A DNA stretch of 33,241 bases, from positions 1 to 33,241 of the forward strand of contig JAAVFV010000050.1 of NCBI GenBank assembly GCA_014800525.1. Reading direction: 5' to 3'. Position 1 is the stretch's first letter, and each line of letters opens with the position of its first letter. This document shows positions 23,690 through 33,120 of the stretch, one piece after another. Origin of the DNA: Bacteroidales bacterium. Lineage in GTDB: Bacteria > Bacteroidota > Bacteroidia > Bacteroidales > Muribaculaceae. A model generated the notes under the pieces. It was not told where the DNA came from, made no database searches, and worked only from the letters and a program-made list of their open reading frames with translations. A program made the translations under genes and the position numbers.

Positions 23690-25087
23690 TTACAGACGGG
23701 AGGAGAAAGATTTCAATCCCATCCGTATTACCCCCATAAGGGAAACATGAAATTCATTGAGAGCCATCTGAGGCCATTTCCAGTTCTGGTAAGCAGCCTG
23801 ACAGATACCTTGCACTCCTACGAGCCCAAGAATCCCCCAGTCGGTAAAGCGGACCGATAGAAATGTCCCGATACAGATCACAATTCCTGTGGTGATTGCG
23901 GCCGGTGCGAAGGGCACCTTATTATCTGAGCTTATAAGAATGGCGAAGCAACTATGGTTCTGTTCGAGCATCATCACCAGACAATAAAGGGCAAGCGGTG
24001 CGAATCCGGGCAGATGCGCATTGGATCCTATTAATCCCAGGATATCATTTCCCCATAGGATTGTAATCACTGCTCCAATAAGATATAGCATCAACCAGAT
24101 ATCGTAGGCACGGCCGAAGGTGGAAAGGAGTTCCGCAGTATTACGATGAGTCCGTAAAGAGGCCAGTCGGGGCTGGGATATTGTCATGAAAGTGGTACTG
24201 ACGGTGCCGACAATCTGCACCACCTGTACCATCAGCCCATACGATCCGAATTCATCCAGAGTGAAATAGAGACCGGCAATAAACATACTCGTACGCAGAA
24301 TGGCATATGCGCCGATGCTCATCACTGCTGTCCGTTTGGCATTATACCATAATACCTTGAGAATTTCGAATTTACGCCCGGAATCTTCAAAGGAATGGCG
24401 AGCAAGTTCGTGACGCATCTCCGGGGTATAGAAATACCAATGGCAGATGAAACGCCCGAAGAAAGGGGATATCAAAGTGGCGAGTGCCACACTCATCAGC
24501 CCCCATCCTCCGTACAGACCGCCGATCACAATCAGGAGATATCCCAGTTTAGAGGCGATCTGGGAATATTTTTGTTCCATGATTTTCCCGGCTCCGATGA
24601 GCATTGAGGCATAGTAGGAATAGAACACTTGAAATAACACACCGGCCGCAAACACAATCCATATCCAGAGGGAATTGCTTACAAGCGAGAATCCTTTTGT
24701 GACATACCATAGGTAGGGTGTGCCTATACCCAGGAGCAATACCACGGCGACTAAAGCCAGAATGGCATAAAGCCAGCGGGCAGTGCGGAGAAGATATCCT
24801 AATAGCTGATAATCCACCCCCTCTCCTTTTTCCCCTATACCTTCCTTACGGAATTCGCGGGCACCGGAGAAAACGTATGTGAAGTTTCGGGCGAATTGGG
24901 GTGCGAATCCGAGATCGACGAGATTTATAACCCCTCCTATGGTGACAAGCACATAGTTAAGACCGATTTCTTCTGCCGAAAGCATATGCAGAATAAATGG
25001 AAGGGTGAGAATCCCGACTCCCATAGAAAGGAATTGGGCCACATAGCTCCATATTATGTCGCGTCTGGTGAGGGTGATTTCTTGCAT
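23690..25087 (-). CDS. Wzx-like oligosaccharide flippase (MOP/polysaccharide transport family)
   Basis: The 465-residue product begins with a short amphipathic stretch and IIWSYVAQFLSMGVGILTLPFILHML, the typical first helices of Wzx-type flippases. I estimate 12 membrane segments, for example LYAILALVAVVLLLGIGTP, LWIWIVFAAGVLFQVFYSYY and GIVICIGTFLSV. Charged loops between them include the RTARWLYAI and GKIMEQKYSQIASKLG region. It would flip undecaprenyl-linked repeat units across the inner membrane. Glycosyltransferases downstream on the same strand support this. It is 24 bases after the MFS gene. Confidence 0.86.
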   Translation of the reverse strand: MQEITLTRRDIIWSYVAQFLSMGVGILTLPFILHMLSAEEIGLNYVLVTIGGVINLVDLGFAPQFARNFTYVFSGAREFRKEGIGEKGEGVDYQLLGYLLRTARWLYAILALVAVVLLLGIGTPYLWYVTKGFSLVSNSLWIWIVFAAGVLFQVFYSYYASMLIGAGKIMEQKYSQIASKLGYLLIVIGGLYGGWGLMSVALATLISPFFGRFICHWYFYTPEMRHELARHSFEDSGRKFEILKVLWYNAKRTAVMSIGAYAILRTSMFIAGLYFTLDEFGSYGLMVQVVQIVGTVSTTFMTISQPRLASLRTHRNTAELLSTFGRAYDIWLMLYLIGAVITILWGNDILGLIGSNAHLPGFAPLALYCLVMMLEQNHSCFAILISSDNKVPFAPAAITTGIVICIGTFLSVRFTDWGILGLVGVQGICQAAYQNWKWPQMALNEFHVSLMGVIRMGLKSFSSRL

Positions 25088-25111
25088 GAATATCTAAGGA
25101 GAGTTTGAGGT

Positions 25112-26317
25112 TTAGACGGTTTCGATGTCAAGGCGACGTTGAGTGAAGAATCTTCGTGTGGCGGCAAAATACACGAGTGTTCCTGCAATCTGAAGGGCTG
25201 CCGCTCCCCAGAATGCTGCGGAGAAGTTGAGATATTCCGCCAGAATTCCTCCACCGAGGATTCCGATTCCCATCCCCAGGTCCCAGGCGGTGAGAATGGA
25301 TGAATTGGCTGTGCCCCGCTGGTCTTTACGTGCGACTTTGATAAACATATTCAGGAATGCCGGATACATCTGACCGTTACCCAGCCCGATGAGGGCTGCT
25401 GAGGTATAATATGCCCATGGTTGCGGACAGAGAGCGAAGAGAGTGAATCCGACGGATGACAACAGCACGCCGACCCCGGCATTTCTTGTGATCAGGCCCT
25501 TGCGTAGTGTGCGGGCTCCGAAGAGACGCGAGATGAAGAGTCCGGCAGATAGAATGGCGAAGAAGAGACCGGTGCCGTCGGTGATTCCTAACTGTTCCTT
25601 ACCATAGATTGCCACATAATTGCTCATCACTCCCCAATCGGCCCCGAAGAAGGCGATGTTGGCCGCCAGGAGCCATCCGCGGGTGAGGAAGAAATGATCG
25701 AGGGAGAAGTGGGGCTTGTCCTCGCTCTTGGGTCGCGGACGTGTCTGAACACGTGACACAGTGAGGAGTCCGGCAAGAGCCATCACCAGTGATATCCAGA
25801 ATAGAATCGTGAAATTATCCGTGGCCGCATATATCCATATTCCGGCGGAAGGGGCGATTGCCATTGCAAGGTTATTGCTTAGTCCATAGAACCCCACCCC
25901 TTCATTGCGGCGCGATGAATGAAGCACATCGATTGCCACAGTCTGGTTGGATACTGTGAGCGCTCCGAAGGGAAGACCATGGAGAGTGCGGACAATTGCA
26001 AACATAAGGATGCTCGCCGCGCCCACATATCCGGCGAAAAGGATGAAGAAGAAAAAATAGCAGATCATCAACACCTTGTGTCGGTCGAATGAATCGAGGA
26101 GAAATCCGCTGAGCGGGCGAATCAGCAGGGCAGCCACCACATACCCCGATAATACGAGGCCGATCATATCCTTATCGGCCGAAAACTGGTGATCAAGATA
26201 TATGGGCAGGAGAGGAGTGAGGAGATAAAAAGCGAAATAGAGGAGAAAATTGGAAATCATCGCACGGACGAAATTCCGGTTCCAGAGGGGTTCTCGTTTT
26301 TCGTTTGTTATGGCCAT
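25112..26317 (-). CDS. MFS transporter
   Basis: The 401-residue product has 12 predicted membrane segments. The first is FVRAMISNFLLYFAFYLLTP, and the loop 2-3 signature reads RPLSGFLLDSFDRHKVLM, a variant of MFS motif A. The motif after helix 8 (GLITRNAGVGVLL) and the helix-11 GLGNGQMYPAFLNMF stretch fit drug or metabolite exporters of the general MFS_1 type. Substrate cannot be read from sequence. It overlaps the upstream exonuclease gene by 10 bases, so the two are co-translated. Confidence 0.85.
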   Translation of the reverse strand: MAITNEKREPLWNRNFVRAMISNFLLYFAFYLLTPLLPIYLDHQFSADKDMIGLVLSGYVVAALLIRPLSGFLLDSFDRHKVLMICYFFFFILFAGYVGAASILMFAIVRTLHGLPFGALTVSNQTVAIDVLHSSRRNEGVGFYGLSNNLAMAIAPSAGIWIYAATDNFTILFWISLVMALAGLLTVSRVQTRPRPKSEDKPHFSLDHFFLTRGWLLAANIAFFGADWGVMSNYVAIYGKEQLGITDGTGLFFAILSAGLFISRLFGARTLRKGLITRNAGVGVLLSSVGFTLFALCPQPWAYYTSAALIGLGNGQMYPAFLNMFIKVARKDQRGTANSSILTAWDLGMGIGILGGGILAEYLNFSAAFWGAAALQIAGTLVYFAATRRFFTQRRLDIETV

Positions 26318-27204
26318 TGTTTCTGAAGTTTCAGTAATTTACGGCTGAGGTCATGCTCCTCAGAGTTGCCGAAAGAATTGGAATAACTTCTGATTGCGCG
26401 AATATCGGCTTTATTGAGACGATATATTCCCCGCCGGCCCATCACCTGGCGACGCTGCAATTTGACATGGAGGTCAGACTCCGCACGAGTGATATCAGCC
26501 ACATTCACCTTCGCCACCAGCTCAGGGCTATCTTCCGGCTCAGCCCTCTTGAACTGCACTTTATAGAGATTATCGGGCAATAGGGTGACAATGATCCATC
26601 CCATAGCCCGTTTGCGCTCATACTCCTCCTTGGCTTCATGGAATTGGGTCATATATATATCCATAGCCCGGCGGAAACCTTCCGGAGTGCGGTCGGCATA
26701 GGGATTCCCTTCGATATGGTCGCAGAGAGCCTCGAAGCATTTGAGAGTCACGAGCGTATCCTCCGAAGCCGAGTGAGCTCCTTTATCACCGAATTCGATG
26801 CCGAGCTCCTCGGCACATCGTGCGAGCCCCGGCAAGGAATAATAATCCTTGCCGGCCTGCTGACCGATAAAGAGCCAATACATATCCCTGACATCAATGA
26901 TATGTTTCTCATCAAGCCGCTTCACACCGGCAGCCTTCAGATGATTGATATCTCCTGATGTGGCAAATCCGATGATGTAGGAAGCATCATCGAAAAGCTT
27001 CTGGATTTCTGGGAGCGACCGTGAGAAAGAGGGAGCCTTCGCCACATCCTGCGGAGTGATGTGATGGATTGCCATCGATGTGGGCCATTCCTTTATCTCA
27101 GTGGGCTTATAGAATTTATGATACACCTCCTCGCCATGGAGATTCCAGGCGGAGAGCTCTATTATTTCCTGATTGTCTACGAATTCGCAGTCGATGAAAA
27201 GCAT
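26308..27204 (-). CDS. DnaQ-like 3'-5' exonuclease with a C-terminal extension
   Basis: The protein has 298 residues. Residues 1-165 form a DEDDh exonuclease: Asp5 and Glu7 (LFIDCEF), Asp85 (ATSGDINHL), His144 and Asp149 (HSASEDT). All metal and catalytic residues are present. Such proteins trim 3' ends of DNA or RNA. Residues ~200-298 form a basic extension (WIIVTLLPDNLYKVQFKRAEP, KLQRRQVMGRRGIYRLN, ending in a Lys/Leu-rich helix) that I do not recognise and that may bind nucleic acid. It is the first gene of the minus-strand run, and its stop overlaps the MFS gene start. Confidence 0.85.
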   Translation of the reverse strand: MLFIDCEFVDNQEIIELSAWNLHGEEVYHKFYKPTEIKEWPTSMAIHHITPQDVAKAPSFSRSLPEIQKLFDDASYIIGFATSGDINHLKAAGVKRLDEKHIIDVRDMYWLFIGQQAGKDYYSLPGLARCAEELGIEFGDKGAHSASEDTLVTLKCFEALCDHIEGNPYADRTPEGFRRAMDIYMTQFHEAKEEYERKRAMGWIIVTLLPDNLYKVQFKRAEPEDSPELVAKVNVADITRAESDLHVKLQRRQVMGRRGIYRLNKADIRAIRSYSNSFGNSEEHDLSRKLLKLQKQWP

Positions 27205-27268
27205 TTCAATAGGTTTACATTCCGGAATATATCGCTACAACCGTCAATTGAATAATCTCAAACTTCGG

Positions 27269-28210
27269 TCAGCGTTCTGCGCGATAGGGATTGTTAAGGA
27301 AATCGTGATAGGCCAGACGTATACCGTCGCGTAATTCGGTGCGGTAGGTCCAGCCAAGGGAGGTGGCTTTATCAACATTGAGCAGTTTGCGGGGCGTACC
27401 GTTAGGCTTGGTGGTATCCCATAGGATGCGTCCTGTATAACCGACCACGTCGGCCACTATCTCCGTGAGTTCACGGATGGTGAGTTCCTTTCCGGTTCCG
27501 GCATTCACGGTCTCATTCCCGGAATAATTGTTCATAAGGAAGACGCAGAGATCGGCCAGATCATCTACATAAAGAAACTCCCTGAGGGGAGAGCCATCAC
27601 CCCAGCAGATCACTTCCTCGAGATTATGCTCCTTCGCTTCATGAAACCGGCGGATCAGCGCCGGGAGCACATGGCTATGGAGGGGATGATAATTATCATT
27701 AGGCCCGTAGAGATTGGTGGGCATCACGGATATGAAATCCGTGCCATATTGCCGGTTGAGGTATTCGCAATATTTCAATCCTGAAATTTTGGCAAGAGCA
27801 TATGCCTCATTGGTCTTCTCAAGGGAGCCTGTGAGCAGACAGCTCTCGGGCATAGGCTGGGGTGCCATACGGGGATAAATACAGGATGATCCGAGAAATT
27901 CCAGTTTGCGGCAACCGCACTGCCATGCGGCATTGATCACATTCATCTCCAGCATCATGTTCTCATACATGAAATCGGCCGGATGACGGTCGTTAGCCTC
28001 GATTCCTCCTACCTTGGCAGCTGCCAGAAACACATATTCCGGACGCTCGGAGGCGAAAAAATCTCTCACGGCCTGTTGGTCGGTAAGGTCAAGCTCGGCA
28101 TGGGTGCGGGTTATGATATTCTCATACCCCTGAGCGCGGAGGGCGCGCACGATAGCCGAACCCACCATGCCACGGTGGCCGGCGACATATATTTTCGAAT
28201 GTTTTTCCAT
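27269..28210 (-). CDS. fcl: GDP-L-fucose synthase
   Basis: The protein has 313 residues, standard for GDP-4-keto-6-deoxymannose 3,5-epimerase-4-reductase. The NADP-binding motif is [10 protein letters not shown] (10-19). The catalytic SSCIYP and Tyr137-x3-Lys141 (YALAK) are intact, and [14 protein letters not shown] and the [19 protein letters not shown]-like stretch (ND instead of GD) match the family. It makes GDP-L-fucose from the Gmd product. It follows gmd by 40 bases on the same strand, an operon. L-fucose is used by Bacteroidales for capsule and O-glycosylation of surface proteins. Confidence 0.95.
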   Translation of the reverse strand: MEKHSKIYVAGHRGMVGSAIVRALRAQGYENIITRTHAELDLTDQQAVRDFFASERPEYVFLAAAKVGGIEANDRHPADFMYENMMLEMNVINAAWQCGCRKLEFLGSSCIYPRMAPQPMPESCLLTGSLEKTNEAYALAKISGLKYCEYLNRQYGTDFISVMPTNLYGPNDNYHPLHSHVLPALIRRFHEAKEHNLEEVICWGDGSPLREFLYVDDLADLCVFLMNNYSGNETVNAGTGKELTIRELTEIVADVVGYTGRILWDTTKPNGTPRKLLNVDKATSLGWTYRTELRDGIRLAYHDFLNNPYRAER

Positions 28211-28250
28211 AAAACTGGCCTAATCTTTATTATACGGCTCCCTTCAAGCT

Positions 28251-29339
28251 TTATTTTACGATTCCCTTCTCAAGATATTCGGCAAGGTTGGTGCGGACAT
28301 GGTCGCCGGCACGCTCTATGGCGACCTTTGCCATATCAGCATCCACCATCAGATTCACGAGCTCCTCAAAGCTTGTCTTCTTCGGATTCCAGCCGAGTTT
28401 CTCCTTTGCTTTTGTCGGGTCGCCAAGAAGGTTGACCACATCCGTGGGCCTATAGAAATCGGGAGAGACCTCGACAAGGACTTTCCCGGTCTTCTTATCG
28501 ATACCCTTCTCATTCTCCCCCTCACCGACAAACTCGAGTTCGATTCCGGCCCGTCGGAAGGCGAAGAGACAGAACTCCCGGACGGAATGCTGCTCGCCGG
28601 TGGCGATCACATAATCATCGGGTTCCGGTTGCTGAAGGATGAGCCACATACATTCCACATAATCGCGGGCATAGCCCCAGTCGCGCAGAGATGAAAGATT
28701 TCCTAAGTAGAGTTTCTCCTGTTTCCCCTGGGCGATACGGGCGGCGGCGAGAGTGATTTTGCGTGTCACGAATGTCTCTCCGCGACGTTCCGATTCATGA
28801 TTGAAAAGGATTCCCGAGCAACAATACATGCCGTAAGCCTCCCGGTATTCCTTCACAATCCAGAAGCCATATAGCTTCGCCACAGCATAGGGAGAATAGG
28901 GATGGAAAGGAGTGTTCTCATTCTGCGGCACTTCCTCCACCTTTCCATAGAGTTCGGAAGTGGAAGCCTGATATATGCGGCAGGAATCCTTAAGACCGCA
29001 GAGTTTCACTGCCTCCAGGATTCTCAGCACTCCGACTGCATCGACATTAGCTGTGAATTCCGGCGCATCGAAGCTCACCTGCACATGGCTCTGGGCCGCC
29101 AGATTATATACCTCATCGGGGCGCACCTTGCTCACGATCTGCATCATCGACATTGAGTCGGTCAGATCGCCATAATGGAGGTGGAAATTCTTATGCCCCT
29201 CGAGATGGGCGATGCGCTCGCGGAAATCGACCGACGAACGGCGGATTATGCCATGCACGTCGTATCCTTTCTCAAGAAGGAATTCTGCCAGATAGGAGCC
29301 ATCTTGTCCGGTGATGCCGGTAATGAGTGCGGTCTTCAT
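28251..29339 (-). CDS. gmd: GDP-mannose 4,6-dehydratase
   Basis: The 362-residue product starts at 29337-29339 ([20 protein letters not shown]); the frame extends four codons further. The Rossmann motif is TGITGQDGS, and Thr/Ser and Glu of the active site lie in ASTSELYG. The Tyr151-x3-Lys155 pair is in YAVAKLYG, with [17 protein letters not shown] as a family block. It converts GDP-D-mannose to GDP-4-keto-6-deoxy-D-mannose, the first step to GDP-L-fucose. The -7 box CAAATATA/TATATTTG upstream (29365-29372) supports a start of transcription just before this gene. Confidence 0.96.
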   Translation of the reverse strand: MKTALITGITGQDGSYLAEFLLEKGYDVHGIIRRSSVDFRERIAHLEGHKNFHLHYGDLTDSMSMMQIVSKVRPDEVYNLAAQSHVQVSFDAPEFTANVDAVGVLRILEAVKLCGLKDSCRIYQASTSELYGKVEEVPQNENTPFHPYSPYAVAKLYGFWIVKEYREAYGMYCCSGILFNHESERRGETFVTRKITLAAARIAQGKQEKLYLGNLSSLRDWGYARDYVECMWLILQQPEPDDYVIATGEQHSVREFCLFAFRRAGIELEFVGEGENEKGIDKKTGKVLVEVSPDFYRPTDVVNLLGDPTKAKEKLGWNPKKTSFEELVNLMVDADMAKVAIERAGDHVRTNLAEYLEKGIVK

Positions 29340-29364
29340 ATGCGTTATCAAATTGGAGGAACTG

Positions 29365-29372
29365 CAAATATA
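29365..29372 (-). promoter_or_regulatory. Putative -7 box for gmd-fcl
   Basis: On the minus strand it reads TATATTTG, identical to the boxes of both protease-serpin cassettes, 26 bases before the gmd start. I do not find a good TTTG 20 bp upstream. Confidence 0.45.
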
Positions 29373-29401
29373 ATAAAAATTCTACGAATGATACCCTATA
29401 C

Positions 29402-29419
29402 ACCCGGTATATACCGGGT
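29402..29419. terminator. Palindrome immediately after the PfkB-family gene
   Basis: ACCCGGTATATACCGGGT is a perfect 18-base palindrome directly abutting the PfkB stop (29420-29422). It probably terminates that gene before the gmd promoter, though with no T-tract it could also be an operator for gmd. Confidence 0.5.
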
Positions 29420-30307
29420 CTATTCATGGGCTTCGATGAGTGCCCTTACCTCATCGGCGCTCCCGTCGAAGGGGCCTTTGCGGGCGAGTTTGAGCGAGCA
29501 CATGGCGGCAGCCCATTTCCCGGCTTCTTCACAGGAGGCGCCTTGGGAACGTTTCATGAGATAACCTGCCATATAAGTGTCGCCGCATCCTGTGGCATCC
29601 ACAATCTCCTTGGCCGGATAGGCCGGAATGCGATGGAAGGTGCCTCCCTCGTAGACCAGAGAGCCCTTGTCGCCCAAGGTGAGCACCACTTCCCGACATC
29701 CCCAATCTGCCAGAATCCGGGCTGCTTCTTCCGGATCGCTGCTGCTTGTGAGGGTCTCCATCTCATGCTCATTCGCTTTAAGAATATGGATATAGGGCAT
29801 GATTTCTTTCTTATAGGGGAAGTCGGTGGCCTCCACCGACTCACCGACCACTTTCCGCAGATAACCCTGAATGTCGACGGCCACAATGCCTCGCTCTGCA
29901 AGGCGCCGGATTACATCGAGGGGGAAATCATCGCTCAGGAGGGTGCCGAGATGGAAATAGCGTGCTCTGACATTGCTGAGAGATTCCGGGGTGAAGGGAT
30001 CGGCTTTGGCAAGGACACGCTGAGTACGGTGGTTGCGGTCGGTGCCGTAACGGTTTTCAAAAAACACCGACTTCCGGCTCGGAATCATCTCCACCTCAAT
30101 TCCGTCGGCCCGAAGGGCCTCCACCACTGCGGTCTCTGTCGGGCCTACGGAAGTGACGAGTCCGAAGCCCCTATGGTCAAGATTCCGGAGGGCCTTGGCG
30201 AAATAATAAGCCGTCCCTCCCGGCATATTGGCGGTGAAATCGGGAGTGATCACGCGATCGAGGGTGATATGTCCGATGCAACAGAGATCATATGGTGTTT
30301 CTTTCAT
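29420..30307 (-). CDS. PfkB-family sugar kinase
   Basis: The 295-residue product has the ribokinase-family layout. PGGTAYYFAKALRNL near the N-terminus is the sugar-binding Gly-rich region, ILKANEHEMETL is the mid motif, and VDATGCGDTYMAGYLM carries the anion hole and catalytic Asp. An ATP-binding ending follows (AGKWAAAMCSLKLARKGP). It phosphorylates a sugar, nucleoside or polyol; the exact substrate is not readable. A FucP-like transporter lies 71 bases upstream on the same strand, so a transport-and-phosphorylate pairing is possible. An AT-rich palindrome separates the two. Confidence 0.85.
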   Translation of the reverse strand: MKETPYDLCCIGHITLDRVITPDFTANMPGGTAYYFAKALRNLDHRGFGLVTSVGPTETAVVEALRADGIEVEMIPSRKSVFFENRYGTDRNHRTQRVLAKADPFTPESLSNVRARYFHLGTLLSDDFPLDVIRRLAERGIVAVDIQGYLRKVVGESVEATDFPYKKEIMPYIHILKANEHEMETLTSSSDPEEAARILADWGCREVVLTLGDKGSLVYEGGTFHRIPAYPAKEIVDATGCGDTYMAGYLMKRSQGASCEEAGKWAAAMCSLKLARKGPFDGSADEVRALIEAHE

Positions 30308-30350
30308 GGTTTTAATTATTAATTTTTAGCAACTACTTGTGAAACATAAA

Positions 30351-30383
30351 TAATACATTTACTTAACTACTAAATGTATTATA
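30351..30383. promoter_or_regulatory. AT-rich 12-bp inverted repeat between the transporter and kinase genes
   Basis: ATAATACATTTA (30351-30362) and TAAATGTATTAT (30372-30383) are perfectly complementary with a 9-base loop. The right arm overlaps the transporter stop (30379-30381). So AT-rich a stem is a weak terminator, and its symmetry suits a dimeric regulator controlling the kinase gene. Confidence 0.45.
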
Positions 30384-31677
30384 ACTGTTTATGAATCACA
30401 GAATCCCGGCGAGCCGCCCAAATAGCATAGGCGAGCACCACCGCATATCCTACGGCCGGAATCAGAAAGGCTACCGAAAGCGAGACACTTTCAGCCATAA
30501 CACTCATCAGCAGCGTTCCTACGGCTCCGCCCAAGGGGGTCATCATCATGAATGAAGAGGCCATTTTCACATTTTCTCCGGCATGAGTCACGGTGAGAGC
30601 GAAGATTGTCGGAAACATTATGGCTTCGAAAGCATAACAACAGAAGAGCGCACCATGGGACATGACCCCGAATCCTCCGGCCACGATAAGAGCCGAAAGG
30701 GTGGTGGCCAGCGCGCAGAAGAGCAATACTTTTGTAGCCGGGATATAACGCATAATGAAACTTCCCGCGATACGCGCCAGCATAAATAGGCCTAAGGCGC
30801 AGAGAGACAGGATTGTGGTGGCTTCCATCTTATCCATCCAGCCATCGGATACGGCATAATTGATAAAGAGAGAATTGATGGATATTTCGGAAATCTCGTA
30901 AAAGAACAGCGCCAGGACACCGAGGCGGAAACTTCCGTTTTTCCATAGGCTTCTGATCGCCGCCATGGCGCGGGCCGTATGGGAAATGGGCCGGCTTCCT
31001 GTCGCGCCAGCAGGAATCTGATTCATCCCCGCATCCTTACCAGCCGGAATTCCTGACTTTACAGGGGGCTTGGATAATGCCAGTTCGGGGAGGCGGAGCC
31101 GGGAGAATAGCACGGCGGCTATCACCACAATACCTCCCATTATCGCATAGGGCACGGATACGGAAGACCCGGGAGAGAACAGCAGCCCGCCCATCACCAT
31201 CGGCCCCAGAATACAACCGAGGCCATTAAGCGACTGCGCGAGGTTAAGACGGCTCGAGGCCGTGGCCGGAGCTCCGAGTTCGGCGATATAGGGATTGGCG
31301 GATGTTTCGAGCATAGCTAATCCGCACCCTAAGATGAACAGCGCGGCAAGAAAGATTCCGAAAGTCATGAATCGTTCGCCGGGAATGAACATGAAGGCTC
31401 CCAGAGCGAAAATCGAAAGACCGATCACCACCCCTGCCCTGTATCCACGCCGTATGATGAGCAGACCGGCCGGAATGGCCGTAAGGAAATAGCCGAGGTA
31501 GGTCATGGCCTGCACGAGCGCCGAGCGCGAAATCGAGATCGACATAGTGTCCTGGAAATGCTTATTGAGCACATCAAGGCCCGACCGCGCGAATCCCCAT
31601 AGGAAAAAGAGCGATGCTATCAGGAGGAATGGAATTATATAAGGCTTGGAAACAAGCGGTGATGAATCTTTTCTCAT
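30379..31677 (-). CDS. FucP-like sugar:H+ symporter (MFS)
   Basis: The 432-residue product starts at 31675-31677 (MRKDSSPLV); the open frame reaches 31716. The first helix FLLIASLFFLWGFARSGLDVLNKHF resembles the FucP/NagP sugar family, which carries a conserved acidic residue and N...F stretch here. FILGCGLAMLETSANPYIAELG is the family's signature helix 4 region (LETSANPY). It has 12 predicted membrane segments with a long central loop at ~200-250. Relatives carry L-fucose, glucose/galactose or N-acetylglucosamine. The neighbouring fucose genes make L-fucose attractive but do not prove it. Confidence 0.85.
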   Translation of the reverse strand: MRKDSSPLVSKPYIIPFLLIASLFFLWGFARSGLDVLNKHFQDTMSISISRSALVQAMTYLGYFLTAIPAGLLIIRRGYRAGVVIGLSIFALGAFMFIPGERFMTFGIFLAALFILGCGLAMLETSANPYIAELGAPATASSRLNLAQSLNGLGCILGPMVMGGLLFSPGSSVSVPYAIMGGIVVIAAVLFSRLRLPELALSKPPVKSGIPAGKDAGMNQIPAGATGSRPISHTARAMAAIRSLWKNGSFRLGVLALFFYEISEISINSLFINYAVSDGWMDKMEATTILSLCALGLFMLARIAGSFIMRYIPATKVLLFCALATTLSALIVAGGFGVMSHGALFCCYAFEAIMFPTIFALTVTHAGENVKMASSFMMMTPLGGAVGTLLMSVMAESVSLSVAFLIPAVGYAVVLAYAIWAARRDSVIHKQL

Positions 31678-31846
31678 ACCAAAGGAACGGTTGGGAGGGC
31701 CCACTCGGAATATCACGTCTTTTATTGGATGGAGCCTTAGGAGCCGAAAGCGGCTTCTAAAACCGGAGGCACCGGAGGGCGGTGGGAGAGGGAGGGGCTG
31801 ATATTTGCGCCATCAACGGCAAAATTAGCAAAATAAGGGGAAATAA
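31678..31846. other. Divergent intergenic region
   Basis: The gap between the FucP-like gene and the aldolase (312 bases in all) holds the aldolase promoter and leader at its right end. A possible -7 box for the transporter (minus strand TAATTTTG, 31820-31827) lacks a convincing -33. I see no small gene. Confidence 0.4.
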
Positions 31847-31877
31847 TTGCTGAAATGATGAAATATTTCTAACTTTG
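31847..31877 (+). promoter_or_regulatory. Promoter of the fructose-bisphosphate aldolase gene
   Basis: TTG at 31847-31849 and TAACTTTG at 31870-31877 are 20 bp apart, matching the Bacteroidetes consensus. The leader to the ATG at 31990 is then roughly 105 bases, long enough for post-transcriptional control, though I see no recognisable riboswitch. Confidence 0.65.
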
Positions 31878-31989
31878 TAATTGCTTCCCCGTAGAATGGT
31901 GTTATAGTAATGAAGGCCTTCTGTCCGGGGTCGTAATACGTAGATTCAGATATAATTACATATAAATCCGATTATAAATCAATCTGAAA

Positions 31990-32991
31990 ATGGTAGATTA
32001 CAAAAGCTTAGGTCTTGTAAACACCAAAGAGATGTTTGCAAAGGCCGTACACGGTGGATATGCAATCCCCGCGTTCAACTTCAACAACATGGAGCAGCTC
32101 CAGGCCATCATCAAGGCAGCTGCCGACACTAAGTCACCTGTAATTCTTCAGGTATCCAAGGGCGCACGTCAGTATGCTAACCCTATCCTTCTCCGTTACA
32201 TGGCACAGGGTGCTGTAGAATATGCTAAGTCACTTGGCTGGGAGAAGCCTCAGATTGTACTTCACCTCGACCATGGTGACACATTCGAGACTTGCAAGGA
32301 CTGTATCGACAATGGTTTCTCTTCTGTAATGATCGATGGTTCACACCTTTCTTTCGATGAGAACGCAGAGCTCACCAAGAAGGTGGTTGACTACGCTCAC
32401 CAGTTTGACGTAACAGTAGAGGCAGAGCTTGGTGTACTCGCAGGTGTAGAGGACGAGGTAAGCTCTGACCACCACACATACACAGATCCCGAGGAGGTAA
32501 TCGAGTTCGTTGCCCGCACAGGTTGCGACAGCCTCGCTATCTCAATCGGTACAAGCCACGGTGCTTACAAGTTCACTGCAGAGCAGTGTACTCGTGACCC
32601 CAAGACCGGTCTTCTCGTTCCGCCGCCGTTGGCATTCGATGTTCTCGAGGCAGTAGAGAAGAAGCTTCCCGATTTCCCGATCGTGCTCCACGGTTCTTCT
32701 TCAGTACCTCAGGAGTATGTCAAGATCATCGACGAGTACGGTGGCAAGCTTCCTGACGCAATCGGTATCCCCGAGGAGGAGCTCCGCAAGGCAGCTAAGA
32801 TGGATGTCTGCAAGATCAATATCGACTCAGACTCTCGTCTTGCTATGACAGCAGCTGTACGTAAGGTATTCCATGACAAGCCGGGTGAATTCGATCCCCG
32901 TAAGTATCTTGGTCCGGCTCGTGATGAGATGGAGAAGCTTTACAAGCACAAGATCCAGGCCGTTCTCGGCTCAGAAGGCAAGGCTGAGTAA
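31990..32991 (+). CDS. fba: Class II fructose-1,6-bisphosphate aldolase
   Basis: The protein has 333 residues. The catalytic and metal residues are visible: Asp94 and His95 in VLHLDHGDTFETC, the Glu of VEAELGVLAG, the zinc His in SIGTSHGAYKF, and VLHGSSSVPQ plus CKINIDSD at the phosphate sites. It cleaves fructose-1,6-bisphosphate to glyceraldehyde-3-phosphate and dihydroxyacetone phosphate in glycolysis and runs the reverse in gluconeogenesis. Codon choice is strongly skewed (CTT/CTC, GTA, AAG, TAC, AAC) compared with its neighbours, as expected of a highly expressed gene. It is a single-gene unit with its own promoter and terminator. Confidence 0.97.
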   Translation: MVDYKSLGLVNTKEMFAKAVHGGYAIPAFNFNNMEQLQAIIKAAADTKSPVILQVSKGARQYANPILLRYMAQGAVEYAKSLGWEKPQIVLHLDHGDTFETCKDCIDNGFSSVMIDGSHLSFDENAELTKKVVDYAHQFDVTVEAELGVLAGVEDEVSSDHHTYTDPEEVIEFVARTGCDSLAISIGTSHGAYKFTAEQCTRDPKTGLLVPPPLAFDVLEAVEKKLPDFPIVLHGSSSVPQEYVKIIDEYGGKLPDAIGIPEEELRKAAKMDVCKINIDSDSRLAMTAAVRKVFHDKPGEFDPRKYLGPARDEMEKLYKHKIQAVLGSEGKAE

Positions 32992-33045
32992 TACAGTTGC
33001 TTTCATGGCGCGACCATGTGTCGCATTGGCATCGCCATAACATAG

Positions 33046-33091
33046 ATTAAAGGCTGCCGTTCATCGTGAACGGCAGCCTTTAATTTTTTTT
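33046..33091 (+). terminator. Strong intrinsic terminator of fba
   Basis: An 18-bp perfect stem (33046-33063 with 33067-33084, core AAAGGCTGCCGTTCA) has a 3-base TCG loop and is followed at once by a run of seven T (33085-33091). It is the clearest Rho-independent terminator in the window. Confidence 0.95.
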
Positions 33092-33120
33092 ATTACTGTC
33101 CGCTAAACCATAATGAGATG

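Noticed and set aside
29327-30322. A 331-codon open frame on the + strand
   Set aside because: It lies antisense to the PfkB kinase gene, whose motifs (VDATGCGDT) are intact; the frame is a shadow of its codon pattern.
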